Made by a program: the position numbers and the translations under genes. From Diploptera punctata (taxonomy: Eukaryota; Arthropoda; Insecta; Blattodea; Blaberidae), in contig JASPKZ010007283.1 in NCBI GenBank assembly GCA_030220185.1, forward strand, positions 1,852,001 to 1,916,000: 64,000 nucleotides of DNA, written 5' to 3'. Positions 52,485 through 63,690 of this stretch are shown piece after piece. The notes under the pieces were generated by a model. That model searched no databases. It saw nothing but the letters and a program-made list of their open reading frames with translations, and was not told the DNA's origin. Position 1 is the stretch's first letter; each line of letters starts with the position of its first letter.

Positions 52485-55262
52485 CCACGGTATCTTTACC
52501 TTGTCCTGGTGGAGAGGCTTGCGTGCTTAAATTACTCCGAGAACTACGCCGGAGAGATACGGTACTCATGCCGGTATTTGTCAAAGGTGATGAGCTACAT
52601 GAAAAAGTACCTTGGTCGATGGAGTGACGATCTTTCACTATAAAAATACGATCGTCAATAAACGTGGACATGGGTTCTGCTGGGGTAAAATGTTTCGGTT
52701 CTCCGGGCGGGGAATACTTCAGGGAACCCATGCCAAAGTCTCAAACCAGGGACATGTTCCTAGGAAAATGGAGTGTTAGGAAATTATATAGTAATGGGGC
52801 AGTAGACATATTAATTGAGGAATTAGATTAATCATCTTTGGATACAGTCGCTCTGCAGGAAGTTATGTGGCCAGGGGAAGGTTATCAGGAATCAGGAAGT
52901 TTTAGCATTGTACTACGGTGGTGCAGCGAGATCAGAATTTGGAATTTTATTTTTAGTCCAAAGGAGGATCTTCTCCGCTATCCGAGATATTAAGTTTATC
53001 AGTGATAGGATACGGTTTCATAAATAATTCTAAAGGAGGAATGACATAATTTTGTGATCGTAAATGTACATGGTCCCACAGAAGACAAGGATGACAAGAT
53101 CAAAGGTGACTTCTATGAAGAATTATAATGCTTATGTTATAGTTTTTCATATGATATGAAAATTATATTAGGAGATTTTAATGCGACAGTGTTGCGGGAA
53201 GATATATTCAGCCAACAGTAGGCTAATTCAATCATCATGAATATAGTAACGACAATGGGGTTAGATTAGTCACCCTTGCGACATCAAAGAATCCAGCTTA
53301 AGGATATTCATAAATACACGTGGACGTCTCCAGATGGTAAAACAGGGAAACAGATAAATCATGTATTAGTTGTCAGACGCTGGCACGGTAGCATCATCGA
53401 TGTTAGATCAGTTAGAGGGACAGACTGCAATTCGGACCATTATCTGATCAGGGTAAAAAGCGGAGAACGGTTATTGTTTATGAGAGAAGCAAGCGCCGCA
53501 GATTATTCTGAAAAGAAAATATATTTAAAAACTTGAGAAATGCCAAAGGGCGGTATAATAAAATATCAAAATAGCTAATCGATTTGAAATACTGGAACCT
53601 TCAGATGACAATGTGGCAACGAAAAATGAAAGTGGTATAAATTAAGAAAGGGAGGGTATAAGAGATACTATTAAATTGTCAGCATCAGAAAGTATTGGAT
53701 ATTTAAAAAGAGGCAATGTGTCAACAATGTAAAGAGAAAAATATCTAGCAAACATTAATTGGTTACCGAGCCAAATGAAGTAAATTTAGAGCAACTGAGT
53801 AAAATTAGACGGCAAACCACTAGGTTATTAAGGACTGAAATTAGGGAATATTAGAGAGAGAAGATTAATGATTTTGAAATAAATGCAAAAAAATAGGAAC
53901 ATCAGAGAATAATATCAGAAATTAGAATAAAGACGAAAGGGTTTCAAGCTAGAACAAACGTAATTAGAAATGAAAATGGATATATAATTGCAGATTCCAC
54001 ATGTGCATTTAACAGAATGAAAAGTTACTTTAGTCAGCTATTAGACGTAAGTACAGAACAGAATATTGAAGAGGATAATTTACAGACAGCAGAAATATTA
54101 GTCTCAGAACCAAGTGCATTGGGGGTTGAAATGGCGATAGAAAAATTGATGTATAAAACATCAGGTTCAGATGGGATTCCAGTAGAACAGATAAAACCAG
54201 GTGGAGATATATTGATACTCAAGATACGTTGGTTGTTTAGTATGATTTGAGAAAAAAGAGGCTCTCCCGAATGAATGGAAAGAATCGAATATCATAAAGA
54301 GTCTATAAGAAAGGAGATAAAACTGATTGCAACAAGTACAGGGTCATTTCAATACTGACAACTTCGTACAAATTTCTAACAAATATTTTAGTAAGCAGAC
54401 TTATTCCCTATATTGATGAGTTGATGACATTCTAGGAGATTAATATGGATTTCGAAGAAATAGGTTTACAACAGATCAGATTTTTAGTATAAGACAGATT
54501 TTGGAAAAGAAATTGGAATATAATGGTCAATTACATCTAGACTTCAAAAAAACGCAGGATTGAATTAAGAGGGAGAAGTTATATTGTATCCTTCTGGAAT
54601 TCGGAATTCCTAAAAAGTTAGTTAGACTTATTTCAATGTATCTAAATGTCACATAGAGTAGGATGTCTTTAGAGAAAGAGGTTTCGAATACTGTTGAAAT
54701 TCACAATGGGTTAAAGCAAGGAGATGCATTTTCTCTTCTGAAATTCATGTTGTACTAAAATGCCATCAAATCTTTAGAGGGTGGAGAATGTCAACAACTG
54801 AATGGTATTCTCCCAGTTATATATATGCGAAATATGAACTCTTATTTTAAGGGAGGAGAAAATATTACGAGTATTTGAGAATAAACTACTAAGGAAAAAT
54901 TTTAAATTAAGGGAAGATGAACAGACAGGCGAATGGAGATGACCACATAACAGGGACCTCCGTACATGATCTTTGTGTGTAACGATTACAATAAGAATAG
55001 TTAAGTCCCGTAGATTACGAATGGGAAGACATGCGATACGAATGGGGAATGAAAGAAGGGCATGAAATGTTTTTGTAGGAAAACGAAAAGAAAAACGCCC
55101 AGTTAGTAGAACAGAAATGAGGTGGGAAAATAATATTAACAATGATCTGAGTAAAGGACATTATTGGGGGATGATTAGAAAACATTGTCTCATGATAGGA
55201 ATGCGTGGAGAGATAATGTCCGTGCGGTCATGAACCTATAGTTTGGATAGTGTCAGTTAGTT
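52485..55262 (+). mobile_element. RTE-type family A, longest copy, heavily mutated
   Basis: A leader (tatctttaccttgtcctggtgg ...) precedes an endonuclease that begins MFLGKWSVRKLYSNGAVDI near 52753 and contains LDTVALQEVMWPG, IVNVHGPTED and ILGDFNATV near 53170. Its last catalytic block, CNSDHYLIRVKSGERL, lies at 53430-53475. The reverse transcriptase follows from 53690 (VEMAIEKLMYKTSGSDGIP at 54127) with most of the palm damaged: no YADD box is readable, since the segment between KQGDAF (near 54715) and the thumb (near 54830) is deleted. The end is 'gtgcggtcatgaacctatag' at 55224-55243. Many stops and frameshifts. Confidence 0.8.
53276..53536 (+). pseudogene. Endonuclease C-terminal part of family A
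   Basis: 86 open codons reading KDIHKYTWTSPDGKTGKQI, HVLVVRRWHGSIIDVRSVRG and TDCNSDHYLIRVKSGERL. The 'YTW.SPDG...QIDH' and 'SDH.L' blocks are the last two conserved regions of APE-type endonucleases. Here the expected QIDH has become QINH. This frame shows that the family A endonuclease differs from the family B one at 570-1215. Confidence 0.8.
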
Positions 55263-55305
55263 TTGTGATCTTCGCAAATTTTGTTTGTTTATAAACGGCA
55301 CACTT

Positions 55306-55307
<2 letters not shown>

Positions 55308-55361
<54 letters not shown>
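55308..55361. repeat. (TA)n(TG)n microsatellite
   Basis: About 17 TA units followed by 9 TG units, close to the 3' end of the family A copy. Confidence 0.9.
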
Positions 55362-55847
55362 TTTTAGATATTTTAAACCATTCAGTCTAATTTAAATTAT
55401 AAATAGTTCCTTGAGACTCACGCACTAATAGTTTTCTCTAGTACGTACTTCCAGTGAAACAAAGTATCGCGCGGGAATGACTATCTAGTTCAAAATTGTG
55501 TATGTTGGGTTTACTTGCAGGTGGACTTTTGGAATACCATCGGCTGTGATGAAGTGGCGATTGTTATATCGTTGTAATACACTTAACAAATTATTATATT
55601 AGCTGGTACAGATTACTGCTATCGAGCAATATTTATAGTGTTAATATAACTATTAGACTCATATGACGTTATATTAGTTTTTAATTATGCTTACAGAATA
55701 TTACCGAACTACGTTTCGAAGCGTGCTATACAACCTAGGTTTGCGTGGCGTTCCGATCAGCCGCAGTCCTTGGGAATTTCTTTCTCTTGAATTTCAGTAC
55801 TTGAGGTTTGGCTGTGAAATTTATACTTTCTTTACTATAGATATAGT

Positions 55848-56192
55848 AGCCGTAGCCGAGCGGTTAAGGTAGGAAGCCTTGGCGCAGAGCTACGGGACTT
55901 GCGCTGGTTCGAGTCTCCATGGGGGAAGAAATTTTCTCATGGTATTTCGGCCATTATGGGACCGGTGTCCACCCAGCATCGTGAGGCAATTGGGTAGCTA
56001 CAATAAGTAGCGGCTCCAGGTTGAGGAACCAGCTATAACGGCTGGGGGACTCGACATGCTAACCACATGTCACCCCTACACTGGCTGTTGATCATCCACC
56101 ACTGTGATTGACACATGTGGATGTGAAGGGCCAGCAGCCGGCTGGTAAAAGGGCAACCGCTGAAAAGTGGAAAGACCCTCAATCGGAATGGG
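55848..56192 (+). mobile_element. tRNA-derived SINE, family S1
   Basis: Head with A box TAGCCGAGCGGTTAAGG at 55853-55869 and B box GGTTCGAGTCTCC at 55907-55919, body identical in order to the reverse complement of 4146-4493, end at AATCGGAATGGG. It carries a 3-bp insertion (gta) after the A box compared with the other copy. No target duplication is apparent; its right side abuts, after ~36 bp, a fragment of family E. Confidence 0.85.
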
Positions 56193-56228
56193 AACCTGAG
56201 GGAACACAAGGCAGACGAAGACCTAAAA

Positions 56229-56901
56229 CCATGACTTGTCGCAGAGACTGCAGCGTGTTCATAATGCTTGCGTTCGATTCATTTTCAATAGCCGCCGTTA
56301 TGACCATATTTCCGAACACTTTATTAACCTTTCTTGGCTCCGTCTTACGGACAGACGTAAATTGCACTCTCTTTCACTATCTTTCAAGCTTCTGAATTCC
56401 TACATTCCTACTTACCTGGCGTCCAGATTTGAGAAGTTATCCTCTTACCACAATATTGACACTAGGTCACAAGATAAGTCTGCTAACAATTCCTCTTCAT
56501 AGAACTTCCTCTTATTCTCCTTCCTTCACAGTAGCCTCTGCCCGCTCCTGGAGTTTCCTTCCTTAAGATATCAGGGGTTGCCGCACACTTGGCAATTTTA
56601 AGTCAGCTTATACAGATACCTGTTGTCTAATAATTTATTGTTTTCTATTTATTTAAATTTATACTATGTCATTAATAATTTTTTCTCGTTCTTTTATATA
56701 TCTTGTACATATTATATATTTAATTCGTTACATCTCGAGTAAATCAAAATACATTATAAATATTAATTGTATTGTATTTACAACATGTAATCGTTTATTT
56801 ATATTGTAATTTACATGTAAAACTATTTTTTGTATTTTTTAAAATCTGGTTGAGTGGCAGACAAGGCCTTAAGGCCTTAACTCTGCCAGGTAAAATAAAG
56901 C

Positions 56902-56966
<65 letters not shown>
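56229..56966 (+). mobile_element. Family E 3' fragment with (ATT)n tail
   Basis: Begins abruptly at ATGACTTGTCGCAGAGAC, equivalent to codons near the end of ORF2 (SQRLQRVHNAC...). The frame is open to 56502 (RRYDHISEHFINLSWLR, SYIPTYLASRFEKLSSYHN), frameshifts, and then follows the 3' UTR to the AAGGCCTTAAGGCCTT palindrome (56863-56878) and the (ATT)n run 56901-56966. Protein identity to the 14-kb copy is high by eye (few differences in 80 residues). Confidence 0.85.
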
Positions 56967-56967
<1 letters not shown>

Positions 56968-56999
56968 AGCTAAAACCTCCTGGAGTCAGGGAATATATT

Positions 57000-58255
57000 T
57001 ATACATGAAGGAGAAACATCTACAACCATGAGATTGGATGGACCGTCAAAATTGGCTTATTAGGAATCGGATGATGTCAAAGGCATCAAACAACCGATGA
57101 GCTATCTATCTATCTATCTATGTATATCGTGAAGATTATGTAGCACATTCAGTGAAATTGACCTTCAAAAACCACATTTTAAACAATTATGTTTGATAAA
57201 AATATTATTTTCCAAAATTAAGATTCGAAATGTTACACATACAACTACAAAAATTATTGATAAATGTATAAACATTATAACTACTTGCAGTTAAAATTTT
57301 GCTGCTATACAGAAAATAAGTAAACCGTGCTCCTATACAGGACTTTGTGTATTTACTGATCAGTGTTAAGTGTTACAATAGGTTTATATAAACATCTTCT
57401 TGTATCCAAATTTTATTTATTCTTTCATTAATTTCCTATCATCACAATATCTTTCCTGTGTGTGTGTATGTGTGTGTGTGTGTCTTTTAATGCTCGAATG
57501 GACGCAATTTTAACTCGTATATATTGGTTTCCAACTGCAGTCGTGAGATGGCAGCATCAATTAAAGGGCAAAAACTTGGTTGCGACGAAACATATTGTAT
57601 ATTATACTTTGCATAAATTACCTTCATTGCTCCTCCCTAACAATCAATCTATTTTGTTTCTTAAAAAATTGTTAATATCATTCCTATGAACTCATTAAAT
57701 GTGAAAATAAAATTAAAACTGACAAATTCTCAGTTCAGGACTCCCATAAAAGCTCCCCTAACATTTTTGTGAACCTTCCATTTTTTTTCTTATTTGGCTC
57801 CCTATAAACCCATTACGCACAAAAATCGAGTATATATGTATATACATATATTTGAAAACAATTCTTCGGCACGTAGTAGGTTAATAACAATAGCATGGCC
57901 GAGTTGGTTAACTAGCCAGTATCGGTCATTAAGAGTGGGAGTAAATCTGTAGCGAAAATTTTAAAATTAATCTAGCGGCCGCAATTTTCCTTTTTCTTAA
58001 AGAAACGTATTATTTATTACTGGAATAAAACGTGGAAGATATAATATAAACATAATCGAAATCCGACCATTAAAAATGGGGATTTGCTGGAAACCCGAAA
58101 AATCGCTCGATCTTTGTTATCACAAGAGTCGGACCCAAAATAACTGACAAAAGAAATTTGTTTCCAAAATATAAGGAAGATTGACCTATATTCCATAAAC
58201 CATCAAAATCGGAGGATAAATTCGATTTCCTGAGGAATTGCACTACAAGGGAGGT
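57000..58255. other. Unassigned region
   Basis: A (CTAT)n run at 57104-57121 and a (TG)n run at 57459-57482. A 75-codon frame at 57462-57689 begins in the microsatellite and has no motif. 'gtctagcggccgcaa'-like word at 57972-57982 recurs at 35437-35449. Confidence 0.4.
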
Positions 58256-58259
58256 ATCA

Positions 58260-58350
58260 ACCTTTGCATGCCGAAACCTGTCATTGAAATTTCTCCCAAA
58301 GAAGCGTTATGATTACCAATGTCATGTCCAAAAAATATTTACAGTTTTTA
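58260..58350 (-). repeat. Dispersed repeat R5, reverse copy
   Basis: 'gccgaaacctgtcattgaaatttctcccaaagaagcgttatga ...' is the reverse complement of 59335-59390 and parallels 49455-49530. Confidence 0.55.
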
Positions 58351-58439
58351 ACCTAGTCGATAAGGTTAAAAATTTCTTGTAACTCCAGGTATTTTCATTA
58401 TATTTGTAAAGTTTTATTTTTAACTTCAAAAACTAAAAT

Positions 58440-59000
58440 TATAGCTTTTTAGGGCAAAGTACAGGCAGAGCAAAAATAGTGATCAATAATGAAACAATAG
58501 AACAGATAGCACACTTAAACTATCTTGGTTCAGATATAACATATAGCTATGATTGGGATATATATAATAAATTAAACCGATATCAAATGATGTGGTGCAC
58601 CATAAGAAGAACGCTCCGAAAGACTCGAAGAGAAACTCAGCTCACGTTTTATAAAATTATAGCTGTTACTGTTCTTTTATATGGATCTGAAACTTGGGTA
58701 CTTACAAAAAATATATATCACACAATCAAGCCACTGAAATGAAAATTTAAGATGTGTAAAAGGATGTACACGCATGGATATAATACAAAATGAATCTATA
58801 AGAAATAAACTGGAGATATTTTCAATAGTTGATAAACTAGAAGAGCACAAATACCAATGGAAAGAACATTTAGACAGAATGGACAATATAAGATTATCCA
58901 AAAAGATTAACACCTACAAACCACATGGAAAAAGATATTAGGGACTTGAGACCGGAACAGGTCACATTGATCTAATACTGGAAAGGAAGAAGAAGAAGAA
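58440..59000 (+). mobile_element. Family B-type RTE 3' fragment ending in (GAA)n
   Basis: Open frame 58479-58742: NNETIEQIAHLNYLGSDIT, WCTIRRTLRKTRRETQLTF, AVTVLLYGSETWVLTKN. After a frameshift come 'KFKMCKRMYTHGYNTK' and 'QIPMERTFRQNGQYKII' regions, then a stop-ridden C-terminus and (GAAGAA)n at 58984-59000. Same protein blocks as 49738-50325 and 5390-5870. Confidence 0.8.
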
Positions 59001-59129
59001 GTTTTATTTTTAAGGGGGTAGAATTTAAGTTGGAATATATCTGATTTGCAGTTGTCGATAATTGTAAACTTAAGGGTGATCGAGTTGGCGCAAGACATAG
59101 AAATTAAAATAAGAATACAGCAATGACAA

Positions 59130-59410
59130 CTCACTGCACGGGGCAGATATAAGTCCCTGCTTGATTTGTGCGGTGTGGAGTGAGGAGGGATGCGACATGA
59201 ATGACAGATAGTAAGGGTTATCCTCCTCAATTCTACAGTTGTATTACTTCCCTACGGTTGAAATGAGATATTTGGTGCTACATTTTACTGCCTGGCAGTT
59301 AAAAACAGGAGGTATTTATTTTGGAAACGGCATTAATACATCACAACGCTTCCCTGTCAGAAATTTCAAGATAGGTTTCGGCATGCAATGGTTGACAATT
59401 CCTTTTAGCT
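59130..59410 (+). repeat. Dispersed repeat R5, longest copy
   Basis: Contains 'gggttatcctcctcaattctacagttgtattacttccct...ttgaaatgagatatt', matched at 49660-49725, followed by 'acggcattaatacatcacaac ... gtcagaaatttcaag ... tttcggcatgcaatggtt', matched at 11020-11090. This copy joins two blocks that appear separately elsewhere, so it defines the repeat's order. Confidence 0.6.
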
Positions 59411-60360
59411 TTACGAATGTTACTGCGTAATACACTTTTCCAGTTATGTGCGGTATAATTACTGCATTTACATATATTATATAATTTCTTGTTTTATGAC
59501 AATTTCATTTCTATAGAATTGCAACCATTTTTCTTCCACATAAAAGTGTGTAATGAAATGTAGTGAAATGGAATGTCAACATGAGAGAGCCTCAGGCAGA
59601 AAAAATACGATTCAATTAACGTGTGTGAAGTAACAGGATCAAGAGGTAACATCACATCCATTAACGTCACATCATTACGTCATTTACAACTGTTAAATAA
59701 ACGCAATGTGACGTTTTAAATAAAAAAGAAAACTCAGATTGAGTTGTGTACAGGAACATAGAGTATGTTAGAATGCGATGTTGGGAAGTGTCTTTGTTGC
59801 GATTAAAAACCGAGTAATAGCGAGATTTTTAATTTCCGAGATTCTGTAAAACACTACACAAACGTGCGTTGTACATTTTTTTTTGCACGATGATGTTTTC
59901 AAAATAATAAATAATAATAAAATAATATCTATGTTGGAAATATTTGCGTTCATTATAAACAACTGACTAACGTTAAGTGTGAGCAATTTGTATACGGTAA
60001 ATGCAGAAAATAATGTAGTTGAGACTACAGCAGGCCGTGACACAAATCAGGCTTAAAATGGCGGCAAGTACGAATTTGTTTTTTATACAGTTTCAAATAA
60101 AGTACAGTTCATTTAAAATGCAGTGGTTTCTTTCGTATACTGTGTATTAACACTTCCTTTTGGATATATTTTTGTATATAAAGTTTACATGGTATATGTA
60201 AAGGGAACTAATTTTACTTCCCGCACTAGGTAGGTAATGTTTAATATTACAGTACAGTTATTTACTTATTTATAGGTTGGCAACCCCTAAATTTATGTAA
60301 TCGAACTTTCAATCATGGTCGCCATTGCTGTAAGTCGACAGAACGCACATCGTGAAAAAA
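59411..60360. other. Unassigned AT-rich stretch
   Basis: No gene or element recognised. Minus-strand frame 59768-60043 has no motif. Confidence 0.4.
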
Positions 60361-60362
60361 AA

Positions 60363-60526
60363 ATTATATATGTATATATGTGTATATATATATATGTATA
60401 TATGTGTATATATATGTATATATGTGTATATATATATGTATATATGTGTATATATATGTATATATGTGTATATATATATATGTATATATGTGTATATATA
60501 TATATGTATATATGTGTATATATATG

Positions 60527-60578
<52 letters not shown>

Positions 60579-60597
60579 CTATATATATATATATGTG
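60363..60597. repeat. 235-bp TATATG/TGTA tract
   Basis: Almost pure alternation of purine and pyrimidine made of TATATG, TGTATA and TATATATA words with a rough ~30-34 bp higher-order period. Long frames rich in Tyr, Ile, Val and Met on both strands are by-products. Part of a similar tract flanks the second tRNA-like copy at 61041-61095. Confidence 0.9.
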
Positions 60598-60746
60598 TAA
60601 TAATGGAGAGTATAATACATATATAAGAAAAATAAGTGTTTGAATTGGATTCGCCTGGTAGTGTAATGGATATCACGCTGAGGTACAGACTCAGAGATCC
60701 GGGTTAGAATCCCGTCCAGGCATTTATTTTTCTTATCATACCATAT
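60598..60746 (+). repeat. 149-bp repeat with tRNA-like core, first copy
   Basis: Identical to 60896-61044 apart from one base in the T loop. The two copies are exactly 298 bp apart, i.e. the repeat is separated by a spacer of the same length as itself. Confidence 0.85.
60653..60722 (+). tRNA. tRNA-like sequence, copy 1 (T loop mutated)
   Basis: 70 nt. Acceptor GCCTGG pairs with CCAGGC (6 bp), short D arm (GTG/CAC), anticodon stem CTGAG/CTCAG with loop GTACAGA (anticodon would be ACA), T arm CGGG/CCCG with loop TTAGAAT. The B box here is GGTTAGAATCC instead of GGTTCGAATCC, which should weaken pol III promotion. Probably a tRNA pseudogene or SINE head. Confidence 0.4.
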
Positions 60747-60895
60747 TAAGCTTGCATTGCTCAATGTTAAAGATTTAATTATAACATCGATAAAGCGTCA
60801 CTGCTATAAAGTAAAATAAATATTCTCTTTAATTTGCTTACTTGATATAGTCAGCTACTAGATGGCAGTGAAGACAGTGTTCTCGCGACATCTAG

Positions 60896-61044
60896 TAATA
60901 ATGGAGAGTATAATACATATATAAGAAAAATAAGTGTTTGAATTGGATTCGCCTGGTAGTGTAATGGATATCACGCTGAGGTACAGACTCAGAGATCCGG
61001 GTTCGAATCCCGTCCAGGCATTTATTTTTCTTATCATACCATAT
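60896..61044 (+). repeat. 149-bp repeat with tRNA-like core, second copy
   Basis: See 60598-60746. Confidence 0.85.
60951..61020 (+). tRNA. tRNA-like sequence, copy 2 (canonical B box)
   Basis: Same as 60653-60722 but with the canonical B box GGTTCGAATCC. A box region TAGTGTAATGG. Anticodon stem perfect, anticodon ACA by position, which is unusual for a eukaryotic cysteine tRNA (normally GCA). A T-run TTTATTTTTC follows the 3' end. Either a decayed tRNA gene or a tRNA-derived repeat. Confidence 0.45.
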
Positions 61045-61053
61045 ATATGTACG

Positions 61054-61085
<32 letters not shown>

Positions 61086-61139
61086 CACATGTATATCGGT
61101 TCTACAGACAGACAAATTCTTTGTGTTAATTAAAGATTC

Positions 61140-61460
61140 ATTTAGCTTTATACAGGCCTATATATTAACCTCTCGCCTTACAGGTATTTTTTCGTGTCAC
61201 ACGCCAAACGAGCCTTAAAGTGGCACGACCTGTAGGTAGAGAGATTTTAAGTATGGATCATATACATATTTTTGACCATACAGAGATACGGAGGATCTCG
61301 CGAAATGAGTGATCGGCTAAATGTCAGGGTCTCCTCCGAGACAACACAACGTTAAGTCGAAACACACAATTTATAATAAACTGGGCTAATACGATATTGG
61401 TGTTCGGATGATATTCGCTACGAAACAGCGACGCTACCTCGAGACTATAGCAATAGACTT
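61140..61460. repeat. Degenerate dispersed repeat related to the 47.6-48.06 kb region
   Basis: 'cacgcca....cctt....ggcacgacct.t.g' and 'caggggtc/agggtctcctccgagacaacac' occur in both regions in the same order, and the end 'gctacctcgagactatagcaatagac' resembles the S3 head. Probably an old composite of the same elements. Confidence 0.4.
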
Positions 61461-61789
61461 TATATATATTTTTCCATATCTTTAACCATTCATTCTGAAT
61501 TAATTTTAAAATAAACCCTGAGAATTCACAATATTGGTTCCATTGTCTCAGGAACTATTTAAGGTAAGGCTATTACATCTTCAGGGCACTTTACTCACTG
61601 CATGGCGACTCTCTTGTAGCAGATTTAGTAAAATCGTCTTTCAAAATCCATCAATATTTAATATGAAGAAATAATATTTCTCTTTTAAAATGCAAACATT
61701 TCATGGTTTTAAATATTATAGATACAACAATAAAACTGCTGGCACAGATTTTTATATACGAGAATAATGAAAATTTCACTTTCTATATT

Positions 61790-63190
61790 TATTACTTACT
61801 TACTCACTGGCACTATCGAACCCGTAGTTACATGACCGCACGGACATAAGCTCTCCATATATCCTTATCTTGAGCCAATGCTTTCCAAATCATCCCCTGT
61901 ATAATCTACTTCCCTCAAATCATAGTTAATGTTATTCTCCCACCTCATTCTTGGTCTACCAATTGGGCATTTTCCCTCTGGTTTTCCTACAAGAATCTTC
62001 CATGCACCTCTTTCATTCCCCATTCGTGCCACATGTCCTGCATCGCAGTCTACGAGACTTAACTATTCTTATTATATCTGGCTTTCTATAAAGACCATGC
62101 AATTCACTGTTATGCAGTCTTCTCCATTAACCTGTCTGTTCATCTCTCTTTGGTCCAAACATTTTCCTAAGTACTTTATTCTCAAATACTCGTATTCTCC
62201 TTTCCACCCTTAAAGTAAGAGTCCATGTTTCACATCCATATAATATAACTGGTAGAATAATAGTTTTATATATTTTCAGCTTAACATTTTTTGAAAGGAG
62301 TTGGGACATCAAGAGTCTCTGCAATGCATAATAGCACGCATTTCCAGAATTGAGCCTATGTTTAATTTCTTTGTGCATCTCATTCCTATTTGTGATTATT
62401 GTTCCTAGGTATATGAATTCAGCCACTTCCTCAAAATTTCCCTCATTTGTCATTAGCTGTCCATTTCCATTATATAATGTATTTCTACGTGTGACCATAT
62501 ATTTAGTTTTATTGATACTTACTTCCAGTCCCAATTCCTTAGTGTTACTCAATAGTGTGTGCGTGTTGTTCTTTAGTATCTTCTCGCTATCGGCCAGTAG
62601 TACTACATCATCAGCATAAACTAACAGCTTATTAATACCAATGAGTTGTAGGCCTTCCTCATCCTCTAAAGATTTGATGGCATGCTCTAGTATAAAATTA
62701 AATAGTAGAGGAGATAGTGCATCTCCTTGCTTCAACCCATTCTGGATTTCAAAAGTGTCCGAAAACTGTTTACCTACACGCACCCTACTCTTTGTGCCAT
62801 TTAGACACATTCGTATAAGTCTAACAAACTTTTTAGGAATTCCGAACTCCAGGAGGATATTATATAAATTCTCCCTCTTAATTGAATCATATGCTTTTTT
62901 GATGTCTACATATAACTGATGTACAATACCATTATATTCCCATTTCTTTTCTAAAATTTGTCTTATACTAAAAATCTGATCTGTTGTAGACCTCTTTGTT
63001 CTAAATGCACATTGATGATCTCCTAGAATGTCATCAATATAAGGAGTAAGTCTGCTTACAAATATATTCGTTAGAATTTTGTACGATGTTGAAAGTAATG
63101 AGATGCCCCTGTAGTTGTTGCAATCAGTTTTATCTCCTTTTTTTATAAATTGGTACGATAATCAATTATTTCCATTCATCTGGAAGAACT
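61790..63190 (-). mobile_element. RTE-type family A, 5'-truncated copy with the best reverse transcriptase
   Basis: Minus strand. The 3' tail (TTAC)n lies at 61790-61803; the truncation point is near 63190, within the fingers domain (plus strand 'cattcatctggaagaac'). From 63168 to 62127 the frame is open without a stop; downstream, a shift at about 62125 breaks the C-terminal GRP region. Confidence 0.85.
62127..63168 (-). pseudogene. Reverse transcriptase domain of family A, ~347 open codons
   Basis: Starts within IVPIYKKGDKTDCNNYRG and contains RSTTDQIFSIRQILEKKWE, HQLYVDIKKAYDSIKREN (catalytic aspartate present, with I instead of the usual F), FGIPKKFVRLIRMCLNG, GLKQGDALSPLLFNFILEH, LLVYADDVVLLADSEKIL, YLGTIITNRNEMHKEIKH, and LYGCETWTLTLRVERRIR. 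It ends at GPKRDEQTG with a stop caused by a frameshift. There is no start codon before MCLNG, consistent with 5' truncation. All catalytic residues are present, so the frame itself is undamaged across the palm. Confidence 0.85.
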
Positions 63191-63299
63191 TCTCTGTCTT
63201 TATTACACAATTATAATGAAAAATCTATCTCTAGGTATGCGATGACAAAATTTTAATTATTACGAATTAATTCTAGTCCAAGGCTATATTCTAGGATTA

Positions 63300-63475
63300 T
63301 CGTACTTTGCTACTACGCAGCGGGCCTGTGTTCGAATTTCGGTCGGTAGACGTTTCCTGGATGAAGATTTTGTTTTTCTCAGAGTTTTCCTTACCTAAAA
63401 GACAAATGTCCGGAATCTTTAAGGCCCAAACGGTCCCTGAACATCTGGCCGTCATAATCATCATTATCATATTCG
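63300..63475 (+). mobile_element. tRNA-derived SINE, family S3, plus-strand fragment
   Basis: 'ctacgcagcgggcctgtgttcgaatttcggtcgg' (B-box region, degenerate) followed by 'agagttttccttacctaaaagacaaatgtccggaa', 'aaggcccaaacggtccc' and 'ggccgtcataatcatcatt', which is the S3 body in head-first orientation. Truncated after the CATCAT run. Confidence 0.75.
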
Positions 63476-63574
63476 CCATGTTTAGTATGAATGTGTGCAA
63501 ATTGTGTGTTTCGTCTTAATGTGCTGTATTGCAGGAGGCATTACATTGAGCTGATCACTCATGCAGGGAGGCCC

Positions 63575-63690
63575 TCCATATACCTGAGCCACAGTTCCTG
63601 GCAGGTGGCATCACTGTAAAACTGAGATCGCATATATCACGTATAACGCGAGAGGTAAAACCGCGTTAATGGAAGAAAAGTTAATTATTT
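63575..63690 (+). repeat. Dispersed repeat R9, copy
   Basis: 'cctggcaggtggcatcactgtaaaac' and 'gcgagaggtaaaaccgcgtt' parallel 25180-25250 and 13470-13530. Confidence 0.4.

Noticed and set aside
56772..57008. Leucine-rich frame (LLLLLL)
   Set aside because: Translation of the (ATT)n tail of family E.
57885..57965. tRNA-like head ('atggccgagttggttaac')
   Set aside because: Only an A-box-like word is present; no B box at the right distance and no foldable body.
60293..60676. Tyr/Ile/Val-rich open frames on both strands
   Set aside because: Direct translation of the TATATG/TGTA tract; low complexity, no motif.
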